DNA of 64,000 nucleotides, taken from Streptomyces sennicomposti (lineage in GTDB: Bacteria; Actinomycetota; Actinomycetes; Streptomycetales; Streptomycetaceae). Made by a program: the position numbers and the translations under genes. Location: contig NZ_JAIOAB010000039.1 of assembly GCF_019890635.1 (NCBI RefSeq), forward strand, positions 1 through 64,000, read 5' to 3'. Of this stretch, positions 51,066 to 60,173 are shown in pieces. A model generated the notes under the pieces. That model was given only the letters and a program-made list of their open reading frames with translations, was not told the DNA's origin and searched no databases. The first letter of the stretch is position 1. Each line of letters opens with the position of its first letter.

Positions 51066-52641
51066 CATGGGCGTCCTGTTCGACGAGTGCGCCGCACACG
51101 CCACCGGCACGGCCGTCCACCTCGACCGCCCCTTCGACATCGCCCCGCAGGCCGGCACCGACTGGACCGTCCCCCAACTCGCCCTCCTCGTACGGGAGAC
51201 GGCCGGGCAGCTCGCCGCGGCCGGCGTCCGGCGCGGCGACCGGGTCGCCATCGTCAAGGACAACCACTGGGACTACGACCTGCTCGCCTGCGCCGCCGTA
51301 CGCCTCGGCGCCGTACCCGCGCAACTGTCCGCCGGACTGTCCGGCGACGCCCTCGCCACCCTGCTCACCCGCCTCTCCCCGGCCCTCCTCGTCACCTCCG
51401 CACACATCCTCGAACGCGCCCGCGGCGAAGGCCCCGACCCGGCCGCGCTCGCCACCGCCACCCTCGTCCTGGACGACGACGTGCCCGGCACCCTCGGCCC
51501 CGACGACGTACGCGGGCACACCCCGCCCGCCCCGATCCGCCGCGCAGACGACGAACCCCTGGTCATCAACCACACCTCCGGCACCACCGGCGTGCCCAAA
51601 CTCGTCACCCACTCCACCCGCACCATCATCCGCAAACTGGCCCGCTTCGAGTGCGTGCGCTACCCGAGGATCGGCGTCCGCCGCGACGACACCCTCCTCA
51701 ACGCCAGCTCCTTCGCCCACGGCCGGACCTTCTGCTGGACCGCGAGCACCCTGTGCCTGGCCCCCGCACACCTCGTCGTCGTCACCACCCAGGACCCCGA
51801 CCTCGCCGACCCCGTGCTGCGCGCCCACCCGCCCACCGTCGTCGAGGCGCTCCCCGCCTCCTACGTCCGCTTCCGGCCGCTGACCGAACGGCTCGACAAC
51901 CCCTTTCGCGACGTACGCCTCTTCGTCAGCACCTACGACGCCATGCACCCGCCCACCATCCGCGCCTACCTCGCGGCCAGCCGGCGCCGCAGCCCGCTGT
52001 GGATGCAGGGCTGGGGGCAGACCGAGACCGGCCCGCTGACCTTCCGCTTCCACCGTCGGGGCCCCGGCGGCACCCTGCCCGGCCCCGGCACCCGCAACCT
52101 CGGCCGCCCCATCCCGGTCAAGACCCGGCTGCGGGTGGTCGACCCCGACACCTTCCGGCCGCTGCCCCGAGGCCGGGCCGGACTCGTACTGGCCCGCACC
52201 CACGCCCGCGCCCTGGAGTACGTCGGCGAGGAGGATCGCTGGTCCGCCAAGCAGCACGGCGGCTGGTGGAACACCGGCGACATCGGCGTGCGCAACCGCG
52301 ACGGAAGCGTCGAACTGCTCGACCGCGAGGTCGACCACAGCCCGCGACTGAGCTGCCTGCACGCCGAGGACCTGCTCGAACAGCGGCTGCCGCAGGCGCT
52401 CGAATGCATCGTCCTCACCGGCGCCGGCGGCGCCCCGCTGCCCGTCGTGGTCACCGCCGACGGCCGCCTCGACCTCGCCGACTGGCGCGCGGCGGTACGC
52501 GGCCTGCCGCCGCTGGCCGACCCCGTCGCCCTGCGCTGGGAACAGGTGCCGCGCACCGGCACGGGCAAGGTGCGCCGCACCCCCCTGCTGCGACAGCTCA
52601 CCGGCACGGCCGGCACCAGCGGCACCGGACGCTGGACCTGA
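51052..52641 (+). CDS. AMP-dependent acyl/aryl-CoA ligase
   Basis: A 529-residue ANL-superfamily enzyme that adenylates a carboxylic acid. P-loop HTSGTTGVPKLVTHS (174-188), A5-like WGQTETG and A7 NTGDIG are canonical. The hinge is LLDREVDHSPRLSCLHAEDLL instead of GRxDDxIKxxG, so the A8 region is altered. The C-terminal Lys is in RTGTGKVRR. GTG start with a GAGGAG site; an ATG 15 nt later is possible. It probably activates the aromatic or fatty acid used by the cluster. Confidence 0.85.
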   Translation: MKPHDMGVLFDECAAHATGTAVHLDRPFDIAPQAGTDWTVPQLALLVRETAGQLAAAGVRRGDRVAIVKDNHWDYDLLACAAVRLGAVPAQLSAGLSGDALATLLTRLSPALLVTSAHILERARGEGPDPAALATATLVLDDDVPGTLGPDDVRGHTPPAPIRRADDEPLVINHTSGTTGVPKLVTHSTRTIIRKLARFECVRYPRIGVRRDDTLLNASSFAHGRTFCWTASTLCLAPAHLVVVTTQDPDLADPVLRAHPPTVVEALPASYVRFRPLTERLDNPFRDVRLFVSTYDAMHPPTIRAYLAASRRRSPLWMQGWGQTETGPLTFRFHRRGPGGTLPGPGTRNLGRPIPVKTRLRVVDPDTFRPLPRGRAGLVLARTHARALEYVGEEDRWSAKQHGGWWNTGDIGVRNRDGSVELLDREVDHSPRLSCLHAEDLLEQRLPQALECIVLTGAGGAPLPVVVTADGRLDLADWRAAVRGLPPLADPVALRWEQVPRTGTGKVRRTPLLRQLTGTAGTSGTGRWT

Positions 52642-52682
52642 CGAACCCGGTCAAGAGAGACACCCGGCCGAGGAAGACACGA

Positions 52683-52769
52683 CGGCCGAGAGACAGAGCG
52701 GCCGAGAGACACAACGGCCGAGACAGACAGAGCGGCCGAGACAGACAGAGCGGCCGAGACGGACAGAGA
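52683..52769. repeat. 16-18-bp tandem repeat, five copies
   Basis: Units such as GGCCGAGACAGACAGAGC repeat five times between the ligase and the methyltransferase, the only real gap in the operon. They contain the GAGAGAG stretch that serves as the ribosome-site region of the next gene. Confidence 0.8.
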
Positions 52770-52779
52770 GAGACACCGC

Positions 52780-53631
52780 ATGCCCTCACGCCTGGCCGAG
52801 GACCCCGGCTACGTCTTCGACAACGACAGCGTGCACAGCCGCGAACAGCACCGCTGCCTCGCCGACGCCTACGACGCCGCGACCTTCGCCCGGCTCGCCG
52901 AGACCGGCGTCACCAACGGCTGGCGGTGCCTGGAGATCGGCTCCGGCGGCGGCAGCGTCGCCCGCTGGCTCGCCGACCGCGTCGCACCGGACGGCGAGGT
53001 GATCGCCACCGACCTCAAACCCCACCACATCCAGCCCCGCCCCGGCCTCACCGCCGTCCGGCACGACGCCGTCACCGACCCGCTCCCCGAGGCCGCCTTC
53101 GACCTCGTCGTCGCCCGCCTCGTCCTCCAGCACATCCCCGAACGCCTCGCCGTCCTGGACAAGTTGGTACGGTCCCTCGCACCCGGCGGCTGGCTCCAGA
53201 TCGAGGAGTTCGACACCTCCTACGAACCACCGCTGCTCGCCCCGGACGAGGAGTCCGCGCGGCTGTACGAGACGTTCCTCGCCACCAAGCGCGCCGTCAT
53301 GCGGGCCGGCGGCGGCGACCCCGAATGGGGACGGCGCGCCCCGGCCGCCCTGCGCGCCGCCGGGCTGGTCGACGTGGACGTACAGCCCCGGATCGAGCTG
53401 CGCACCGCCGACTCGCCGGGCCTGCGGCTCCAGCTCCACCACACCCACCACCTGCGGGACAAGCTGCTGGCCGCGGGCATGACCGAGGCCCAACTGGCCC
53501 GCGTCCGCGAGGTGATGCGCGATCCGTCCTTCCGCGCCGCCTCCAGCGTCATGTACTCGGTGCGGGGACGGCGACCGCCGGTGGACGGGGCGACCGCCGC
53601 CCGGCGCGCCTCCCGGGACGGCGACCGATGA
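52780..53631 (+). CDS. class I SAM-dependent methyltransferase
   Basis: A 283-residue methyltransferase (UbiE/UbiG-like fold). Motif I is LEIGSGGGSVARWLADRV (51-68), followed by VIATDLKPHH and FDLVVARLVLQHIPERLAVLDKLVRSLAPGGWLQIEE. The C-terminal helical domain is unassigned. Its stop overlaps the CoA transferase start (ATGA). It could methylate an aromatic ring, hydroxyl or carboxyl of the prenylated product. Confidence 0.86.
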   Translation: MPSRLAEDPGYVFDNDSVHSREQHRCLADAYDAATFARLAETGVTNGWRCLEIGSGGGSVARWLADRVAPDGEVIATDLKPHHIQPRPGLTAVRHDAVTDPLPEAAFDLVVARLVLQHIPERLAVLDKLVRSLAPGGWLQIEEFDTSYEPPLLAPDEESARLYETFLATKRAVMRAGGGDPEWGRRAPAALRAAGLVDVDVQPRIELRTADSPGLRLQLHHTHHLRDKLLAAGMTEAQLARVREVMRDPSFRAASSVMYSVRGRRPPVDGATAARRASRDGDR

Positions 53632-55418
53632 CGCTCGCCGCACCGCCCGCCGCGCTCACCGGACCCCCGGTGGCCACCCGGGTCGCCGCACACCTGCTGC
53701 ACCTGCTGGGCGACCCCGACACGCACACCGTCGCCTGCAGGGTCGACTGGACGGGCCCGCCGGACCTCGCACCGGCCCTCGCAGCCCCCTCGGCATCAGC
53801 CCACGCCGCGGCGGACCTCGCACCGCCCCTCGCACTCACCGAGGAGCGGGCCGTGCAGGCCGCCTGCGGCATCATGCACGTCCACGGACTGGCCGCAGGC
53901 CGCCCGGCCCCCCTCGCCGTCGACTTCGCCACCACCGTCGCCGGAGTCCTCGCCGCGCAGGGGGTCAGCGCCGCCCTGATCGCCCGGGTCCGGGGCGGCC
54001 GGCCCGACGGGGTGCGCACCTCCGTGACCCAGGCCGCGCTGCTCGCCCTCACCCAGTATCTGGCGGCGGCGAGCGCGGCGGCGGAGGAACCGGTGGCCGC
54101 GAGCGACGCCTCGGCCGCCGTCGAAGCTCCTCGCGGCGGGGCCGGGTTCGTCTCGGCCGACGGCGTACGCGTCGAACTCGAAGCGCTGGACGCCGAGTCG
54201 TGGATCGGCTTCTGGCGGGAACTCGGCGCACCCGCCGACGCCGTACGGCATGGCTGGCGGCCGTTCCAGGCCCGGTTCGGCACCGCCGTCTGCCCGCTCC
54301 CGGCCGCGCTGGCCGACACGGTACGCACCGTCCCCCTCGCCCGGCTGCGCGCGGCGGCGGACCGGTCCGGGGCGAGCCTGCTGCCCGTACGGGAGGACCC
54401 GCTGCCGCCGGGAGCGCCACCGCCGTGGACGCTCACCCCCCTCCCGGGCCCCGCCACACCCACACCCGCGCGTCCCGGCGCGGACGTCCCCGGCACACAC
54501 CTGCCCCTCGCCGGACTGCGGGTCGTGGAGTCCACCCGGCGCGTCCAGGGCCCGCTCGCGGGACATGTGCTGCGTCTGCTCGGCGCCGAGGTGGTGCGCG
54601 TCGAGCCGCCCGGCGGCGATCCGATGCGCGGCATCCCGCCCTTGGCGCAGGGGTGTTCGGCGAGGTTCGGCGCGCTCAACGCGGGCAAGGACGTGGTGGA
54701 GATCGACATCACCACGCCGTCGGGCCGGCGGGCCGTGTGCGAACTGGTCCGCGACGCCGACGTGTTCCTGCACAACTGGGCGCCCGGCAAGGCGGCCCGG
54801 CTTGGGCTGGACGCCGACGAACTGGGCCGGGTGCGGCCGGGGTTGGTGTACGCGTGGGCGTCCGGCTGGGGCGACGCGCTCGGTCCGCGGCCGCCGGTGG
54901 GCACCGACTACCTCGTCCAGGCGCACAGCGGCCTGGCCGCCGCCGTCCGCCCCGAGGACGAGCCGCCCGCCCCCTCCCTGATGACCCTCACCGACGTCCT
55001 CGGCGGCCTGGTCAGCGCACAGGCCGTGCTCGCCGCGCTGCTGGCCCGGCTGCGCACCGGACACGGCCGGCGCGCCGACTCCTCGCTGCTCTCCGCCGCC
55101 GCCGTCGTGCCCCGGGAGCCGCGGCGCGCCCGGTGGGGCGTCCTCGACCGGCCGCTGGACACCCTCGACGGCCATCTGTGGCTGGACCGCGAGGGCCGTG
55201 CGCGTCCGGAGCGGATCGCCCGCGCCCTCGGCGTGCACCGCACGGCGGACCCGGCCGCGCTCGCCGCCTCGGCCCGCCGACGGCCCACCGCCGAGATGCT
55301 GCCCCTGCTGGCGGCGCCGGGAACGCGGGCGACACCGGTGTGCACCGACCTCGCCGGCCTCGCCCGCGACCCGCGCTTCGCCCCCGTACTCGCCCGAGCA
55401 CCCTGGGAGTTCGTGTGA
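53628..55418 (+). CDS. CaiB/BaiF-family CoA transferase with an extended N-terminal half-domain
   Basis: A 596-residue protein. From about residue 285 it is a standard class III CoA transferase: LAGLRVVESTRRVQGPLAGHVLRLLGAEVVRVEPPGGDPMRG, GALNAGKDVVEIDITTPSGR, FLHNWAPGKAARLGLDADEL, and the putative catalytic Asp in SLMTLTDVLGGLVSAQ. The first 280 residues resemble a piece of another CaiB chain (DFATTVAGVLAAQGVSAALIARVRGGRPDGVRTSVTQAALLALTQYL). The protein may be a fusion of two half-transferases. It would move CoA between acids in the pathway. Confidence 0.83.
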   Translation: MTLAAPPAALTGPPVATRVAAHLLHLLGDPDTHTVACRVDWTGPPDLAPALAAPSASAHAAADLAPPLALTEERAVQAACGIMHVHGLAAGRPAPLAVDFATTVAGVLAAQGVSAALIARVRGGRPDGVRTSVTQAALLALTQYLAAASAAAEEPVAASDASAAVEAPRGGAGFVSADGVRVELEALDAESWIGFWRELGAPADAVRHGWRPFQARFGTAVCPLPAALADTVRTVPLARLRAAADRSGASLLPVREDPLPPGAPPPWTLTPLPGPATPTPARPGADVPGTHLPLAGLRVVESTRRVQGPLAGHVLRLLGAEVVRVEPPGGDPMRGIPPLAQGCSARFGALNAGKDVVEIDITTPSGRRAVCELVRDADVFLHNWAPGKAARLGLDADELGRVRPGLVYAWASGWGDALGPRPPVGTDYLVQAHSGLAAAVRPEDEPPAPSLMTLTDVLGGLVSAQAVLAALLARLRTGHGRRADSSLLSAAAVVPREPRRARWGVLDRPLDTLDGHLWLDREGRARPERIARALGVHRTADPAALAASARRRPTAEMLPLLAAPGTRATPVCTDLAGLARDPRFAPVLARAPWEFV

Positions 55419-57010
55419 CCCGTGTGTGGACCTCGGCCGCCGGAGTGGAGATCCGGGACCTGGTGCCCGCCGCACTGCGCCGCGCCTGGGTGGCGCGCGG
55501 CCACTGCCCCGACCGCGACCTGTACACCCTCTTCGCCGGCCACGTGGAGGCCCATCCCACCCGGACCGCCGTCGTGGACCCGGCGGGCGCCGTGACCTAT
55601 GCCCAACTGGACGCCGAGGTACGGCACATCGCCGCCCGGCTGGCCGAAAGCGGCCTCGGCGCACGGGACATCATCGCCGTACGCGTGCCCAACGGGCGGC
55701 GGGCGGTGGCGGCGGAGCTGGCCGTCGCCGCACTGGGCGCCGTCGCGCTGCCGTATCCGCCCGGGCACGGCAGCCGGGGTCCCGCGAGCCTGCTCGGCCG
55801 CTCCCGGGCCCGCGCGGTCATCGTGGAGAACGCCTCCGACGCGGTCCCGGAGGCCTGCCTGCCCCACCTGGAGGCCGTGTTCTCCTGGGCCGAGCCGACG
55901 CACCCGAAGGGACGCTCCCTCGCCGTCCCCGCGCGCACCCCCTTCCGGCCGTCCCCGGTGGACCCGGAGGCGCCCGCGCGCATCCTCGTCTCCTCCGGCT
56001 CGGAGGCGGAGCCCAAGATGGTCGCCTACTCCCACAACGCGATCGCCGGCGGACGCGCCACCTACGTACGCGCCCTGGCCTGCGGCGACCCGGGACCGAT
56101 GCGCAACCTCGTCCTCGTCCCGCTCGCCTCCTCCTTCGGTTCGCTGGGCGCCCCGGTCACGGTGGCCGCCCTCGGCGGCACCCTGCTCGTCCAGGACAGC
56201 TACGATCCGCGCCAGGCGCTGCGCACCCTCACCGAACACCGGCCCACCCATGTCTTCGCCGTGCCCACGATGCTGCGGCGACTGGCCGAACTGCCCCCAC
56301 CGCCCGGCGAGGACCTGAGCGGGCTGCGGGCGCTGGTCTCCAGCGGGGCGGCGCTGCCGGACGCCACCGCCGCTGCCTGCCGACGCCGCTTCGGCCGCCC
56401 GGTCATCACCGTCTACGGCTCCTCCGACGGCGTCAACTGCCACACCGCCGCCACCGGACTCTCCCCCGGGACGGGCACCGGCCTGCCCGACCCCGCCGTC
56501 ACGGACATCCGGATCAGCGGCCCGACCGGCGAGATCCAGGCACGCGGCCCGATGACACCGCTGTGCTACGTGGCGGCGCCCGACCTCGACCGGCGCTACC
56601 GCACCCCGGACGGCTGGGTGCGCACCGGCGACCGGGGCCGTCTGGACGCGCGGGGGCGGCTCCATGTGCTGGGACGGCTCCGGCAGATCGTCGTGCGCGG
56701 CGGCTACACCATCAGCCCGGCGGAGGTGGAGCAGGCGCTCGGCACCCACCCGGCGATCGCCGAGGCCGCCTGCGTGGGCGTGCCGGACGACGAACTCGGC
56801 GAGCGCCTGTGCGCGTGCGTGCGCGAGGCGCCGGGCGCGCCGCCGCTCACCCTGGCGGACCTCACCGGCTTCCTGGCGGACCGGTGCGGCCTTGAGCGGC
56901 GCAAGCTGCCCGAACTCCTGCTGCGGGTACCCGAGATGCCGCTGGGCCCCACCGGCAAGGTCAGCCGCCCCGCCCTCACCCGCCTGGCGACGGCGGCGGC
57001 CGTGCGCTGA
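55415..57010 (+). CDS. divergent AMP-binding (ANL) ligase
   Basis: A 531-residue ANL enzyme. The P-loop is degenerate: LVSSGSEAEPKMVAYSHN replaces SGTTGxPKG, and A5 reads VYGSSDGVNC instead of GxTE. The later parts are well kept: RTGDRGRLDARGRLHVLGRLRQIVVRGGYTISPAEVEQALGTHP (A7-A8 hinge) and LGPTGKVSRPAL (A10 Lys). The GTG start overlaps the CoA transferase stop (GTGA). Last gene of the operon. It may be a CoA ligase, an amide-forming ligase, or an adenylating enzyme with an unusual substrate. Confidence 0.84.
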   Translation: MTRVWTSAAGVEIRDLVPAALRRAWVARGHCPDRDLYTLFAGHVEAHPTRTAVVDPAGAVTYAQLDAEVRHIAARLAESGLGARDIIAVRVPNGRRAVAAELAVAALGAVALPYPPGHGSRGPASLLGRSRARAVIVENASDAVPEACLPHLEAVFSWAEPTHPKGRSLAVPARTPFRPSPVDPEAPARILVSSGSEAEPKMVAYSHNAIAGGRATYVRALACGDPGPMRNLVLVPLASSFGSLGAPVTVAALGGTLLVQDSYDPRQALRTLTEHRPTHVFAVPTMLRRLAELPPPPGEDLSGLRALVSSGAALPDATAAACRRRFGRPVITVYGSSDGVNCHTAATGLSPGTGTGLPDPAVTDIRISGPTGEIQARGPMTPLCYVAAPDLDRRYRTPDGWVRTGDRGRLDARGRLHVLGRLRQIVVRGGYTISPAEVEQALGTHPAIAEAACVGVPDDELGERLCACVREAPGAPPLTLADLTGFLADRCGLERRKLPELLLRVPEMPLGPTGKVSRPALTRLATAAAVR

Positions 57011-57077
57011 CCGCTGGGCGGGCAGGCCACCGGACGTCAGGCGGCAGGCGTTGCGCCAGACGTCAGGCGGCGGGCGA

Positions 57078-58424
57078 TCACCGAGGGCCGGTCGTCGGCG
57101 GATGCCCGTCGGCCGGGGCGGGGGTGACCGGGGCGGACGGGACCGGGGCGGACGGGTCGGCCGGGACCGGGGCCGACGGGCCGGCCGCCGGGCGGTGCCC
57201 GGCCACGGGCGGCGCCGGAGCCGGGGCCGCCGGACGCGGTCCGCCGCGTCGGCCGGTGTGCGCGATCACGCTGGTGAGGATGCCCGCGAGCAGCCCCCAG
57301 AAGGCCGAGCCGATGCCGAGGAGCGTGACGCCGGAGGCGGTGGCGAGGAACGTCACGACCGCCGCCTCCCGCGAGGCCTTGTCGGACAGGGCCGTGGCCA
57401 GGGAGTTCTCGATCGTGGCCAGCAGGCCGACGCCCGCCAGGGAGAGCACGAGGGCCTGCGGCATCGCGGTGAGCAGCGAGGCGACCGTCGCGCCGAACAC
57501 ACCCACGCACAGGTAGAAGACGCCCGCCCACACGGCGGCCACGTAGCGCCTGTCCCGGTCCGGATGCGCCTCCTCGCCGGTGCAGATCGCCGCCGTGATG
57601 GCGGCCAGGTTCAGCCCGAACGCGCCGAACGGGGCGAGGACGGCGTTGACGGCACCGGTCCACGTCATCAGCGGCGAAACGGGCACGTCGTAGCCGGAGT
57701 TGCGCAGCACCGCCGCCCCGGGCAGGTTCTGCGAGGCCATCGTGACCACGAACAGCGGCACTCCCACGCTGACGAGGGTGCGCCAGTCGAAGTCCGGTGC
57801 GGTGAACACCGGTCGGGCGAGCGAGATCCGCAGTTCGGCCAGGCGCCAGCCGCCGGCGAGCGCCGAGGCGAGGACACCGCCGGCGAGGGCGACCAGCACG
57901 GCGTAGCGCGGGAGGAACCGGCGGGCCAGGAGGTAGAGCGCGAACACCGGGAACGCGATGGCGAAGTCGCCGTGCATCGTGCCGAACAGCCCCGTGCCGA
58001 ACCGCAGCAGCACCCCGGCGAGCAGGGCCGCGGCGAGGGGCACCGGGATGCGGTCCATGGCGCGGGCGAACCACCCGGTCACACCCGTGACGAGGATGAG
58101 CAGCGCCGAGAAGACGAACGCGCCGACGGCCCGCCCCATCGGCACGCCCACGAGGGTGGTCGCGAGCAGGGCCGCGCCGGGTGTCGACCAGGCGGTGACG
58201 ACGGGGGTGCGGTACCGCAGGGAGAGCCCGACGCAGGTGACGGCGAGCCCGACGCCGAGCGCGAGCATCCAGGAGCCGATCTCGGTGGGGCCCGCGCCCG
58301 CGGCCTTCGCCGCGGTGAACACGAGCGCGGCCGAACTGGTGACGCCCACGGTGACGGCGATCAGACCGGCGGCCACCGCCGACGGCGGGGCCGCCGCGCG
58401 TATGCGGTCGGTGAAGGAGGACAT
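57078..58424 (-). CDS. benE: BenE-family benzoate/proton symporter-like transporter
   Basis: A 448-residue membrane protein with about 12 helices. TPGAALLATTLVGVPMGRAVGAFVFSALLILVTGVTGWFARAMDRIPVPLAAALLAGVLLRFG and LVVSVGVPLF-like, TMASQNLPGAAVLRNSGYDVP and FGAFGLNLAAITAAICTGEEAHPD are BenE hallmarks. The C-terminus is a 45-residue Pro/Ala/Val repeat tail (SAPVP units). It converges on the UbiA operon and is divergent from an XRE-cupin regulator. A benzoate-type importer beside acid-CoA ligases may supply an aromatic precursor, but this is inference. Confidence 0.88.
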   Translation of the reverse strand: MSSFTDRIRAAAPPSAVAAGLIAVTVGVTSSAALVFTAAKAAGAGPTEIGSWMLALGVGLAVTCVGLSLRYRTPVVTAWSTPGAALLATTLVGVPMGRAVGAFVFSALLILVTGVTGWFARAMDRIPVPLAAALLAGVLLRFGTGLFGTMHGDFAIAFPVFALYLLARRFLPRYAVLVALAGGVLASALAGGWRLAELRISLARPVFTAPDFDWRTLVSVGVPLFVVTMASQNLPGAAVLRNSGYDVPVSPLMTWTGAVNAVLAPFGAFGLNLAAITAAICTGEEAHPDRDRRYVAAVWAGVFYLCVGVFGATVASLLTAMPQALVLSLAGVGLLATIENSLATALSDKASREAAVVTFLATASGVTLLGIGSAFWGLLAGILTSVIAHTGRRGGPRPAAPAPAPPVAGHRPAAGPSAPVPADPSAPVPSAPVTPAPADGHPPTTGPR

Positions 58425-58509
58425 AGGGGCGACTTCCGGGACGAGGCGGCGCGGCGGGGGCGGGTGCGGTGTCTGCGGTGGGCGATGGGCCGGACCGTCG
58501 CCCCCGGGC

Positions 58510-58541
58510 GTTCCATAAACAGAACGTTCCGTTTATGGAAC
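58510..58541. promoter_or_regulatory. 32-bp near-perfect palindrome between benE and the XRE-cupin gene
   Basis: TTCCATAAAC (58511-58520) and GTTTATGGAA (58531-58540) flank AGAACGTTCC. The whole is symmetric except for one base pair, plus one more matched G/C pair outside. The AT-rich arms and location suggest the operator of the adjacent XRE-cupin regulator over both promoters. Confidence 0.75.
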
Positions 58542-58624
58542 ACTAGAGATTCGGACGGGTCCCGTCAACCACGGCGGACGGGGACCCTGGACCACGGCGA
58601 CGAGAGCGGGAGCGCGATCCGGCG

Positions 58625-59170
58625 ATGGGGCTGAACGACGAAGTGGGGCGCAGGCTGCGCGAGCTGCGCACGGCCCGGGGCCTGTCCCTCTCCGAGCTGG
58701 CACGGCGCTCCGGCGTCGGCAAGGGCACCCTCTCGGAGCTGGAGAGCGGCACGCGCAACCCCACGCTCGACACCCTCTACGCCCTGACCACGGCCCTCAA
58801 CCGGCCGCTCAGCGCGGTCCTCGCCGACGACGCGCCGCCGCACGGCGAGCACCACGAGGGCGCCGTGTCCGGCAGCGCGGTCACCGCGGTCCTCGTCGAG
58901 CGGCACGAGGACGCCGACGCGGTCACCGACGTCTTCCGCGTCACCATCGCCGCCGGCGCCACCCAGGAGTCGGCCGCCCATGTCGCGGGCACCACGGAGA
59001 GCCTGATGATCCTCAGCGGCACGGCCGTCGTGGGCGCCCTGGACGCGCCGAGCACCGTCGGCCCGGGCGAATCGGCCCGCTGGCCGGCCGACACCGCACA
59101 CCTCTACAGCGCCCCGCACGGCGAGGCCCACGGCATCCTCTTCGTCCGCTACCCGGCCACCGCCCTGTGA
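58625..59170 (+). CDS. XRE-family regulator with cupin sensor domain
   Basis: A 181-residue regulator. HTH: LRELRTARGLSLSELARRSGVGKGTLSELESGTRNPTLDTLYALTTALNRPLSAVL (12-67). The C-terminal cupin (about 95-178) shows FRVTIAAGATQESAAHVAGTTESLMILSGTAVV and GESARWPADTAHLYSAP. Such proteins sense small molecules through the cupin and often sit next to the transporter they control, here benE. Confidence 0.9.
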   Translation: MGLNDEVGRRLRELRTARGLSLSELARRSGVGKGTLSELESGTRNPTLDTLYALTTALNRPLSAVLADDAPPHGEHHEGAVSGSAVTAVLVERHEDADAVTDVFRVTIAAGATQESAAHVAGTTESLMILSGTAVVGALDAPSTVGPGESARWPADTAHLYSAPHGEAHGILFVRYPATAL

Positions 59171-59201
59171 CCGGGCCCCGTTCGCTAGCGCGCCGCGCCC
59201 C

Positions 59202-60173
59202 TCAATGGCTCGGCGTCAGCAGCAACTTGCCCGAGGTGCGCCGTGACTCGATGTCCCGGTGGGCCTGTTCGGCCGCCGCGAGCGGGTAGCGCCCGGTGAT
59301 GTCGACCCGCAGACCGCCCTCGCGGATCTTGGCGAACAGGTCGCGGGTGTGGGCCAGCAGCAGTTCCCGGGTGGGGATGTGGTCGGCGAACACCGCGTAG
59401 GTGATCTTCACGCTCTTGGGCAGGTCGGTCATCCGCACGGTGGGGACGTCGCCGATCAGCGGCCCGTAGTAGACCAGTGTCCCGGACCGCCGCAGCGCCT
59501 CGATCGACGGGTGGAACGTGCCGGCCCCGCCGCCGTCGAACACCGCGTGCACTCCCTGACTCTCGGTCAGTTCCCTGACCCGGTCCACGAAGCCGCCGCC
59601 GGAGGAGACCAGCACCTCGTCCGCGCCGGCCGCCTTCGCCACCGGAACCTTCTCCTCGCGCGACACCAGACCGATCACCCGTACGCCCCGCAGCTTGAGC
59701 AGTTGGACGACCATCCGGCCCACACCGCCGGCGGCGGAGTGCACGAGCGCGGTCTCGCCCTCGGCCAGCGGCGCCGACTCGGTGACGAAGTGGTGGGCGG
59801 TGAGGCCCTGCATCATCGTCGCGGCGGCGACATCGCTCGGGATGTCGTCCGGCACCGGGACGACCTGGTCGGCGGGGACGACGATCTTCTCGGCGTAGCT
59901 GCCGTAGACGTACACCCACGCCACCCGGTCGCCCACCGCGAAGCCGCTGACGCCCGAACCGAGCGCGGCGACCCGCCCGGCGCCCTCGACCCCCGGGACG
60001 AACGGGACGCCCCTCGGCAGCCCGTATCCGACCCGGGAGCCGGTGTCCATGAAGTTGACGCCGGAGAAGTCGATCTCGACCAGCAGTTCACCCGGGCCCG
60101 GCTCGGGGTCGGGCCACTCCCGCAGCCGCAGGACCTCCGGACCGCCCAGTTCCTCCACCACCACAGCACGCAT
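59202..60173 (-). CDS. zinc-independent NADPH:quinone oxidoreductase (MDR family)
   Basis: A 323-residue medium-chain reductase. MRAVVVEELGGPEVLRLREWPDPEPGPGELLVEIDFSGVNFMD is the quinone-oxidoreductase start, followed by VPFVPGVEGAGRVAALGSGVSGFAVGDRVAW and the nucleotide motif HSAAGGVGRMVVQLLKLRG. There are no structural-zinc cysteines. ATG with AGAGGTG. It probably detoxifies quinones or enones. A promoter with an inverted repeat at the -35 lies upstream. Confidence 0.92.
   Translation of the reverse strand: MRAVVVEELGGPEVLRLREWPDPEPGPGELLVEIDFSGVNFMDTGSRVGYGLPRGVPFVPGVEGAGRVAALGSGVSGFAVGDRVAWVYVYGSYAEKIVVPADQVVPVPDDIPSDVAAATMMQGLTAHHFVTESAPLAEGETALVHSAAGGVGRMVVQLLKLRGVRVIGLVSREEKVPVAKAAGADEVLVSSGGGFVDRVRELTESQGVHAVFDGGGAGTFHPSIEALRRSGTLVYYGPLIGDVPTVRMTDLPKSVKITYAVFADHIPTRELLLAHTRDLFAKIREGGLRVDITGRYPLAAAEQAHRDIESRRTSGKLLLTPSH

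Noticed and set aside
54200..55414. Extended N-terminus for the last ligase, overlapping the CoA transferase
   Set aside because: The extra 405 codons are a shadow frame; the GTG at 55415 overlaps the previous stop in the usual coupled manner and starts the ANL domain.
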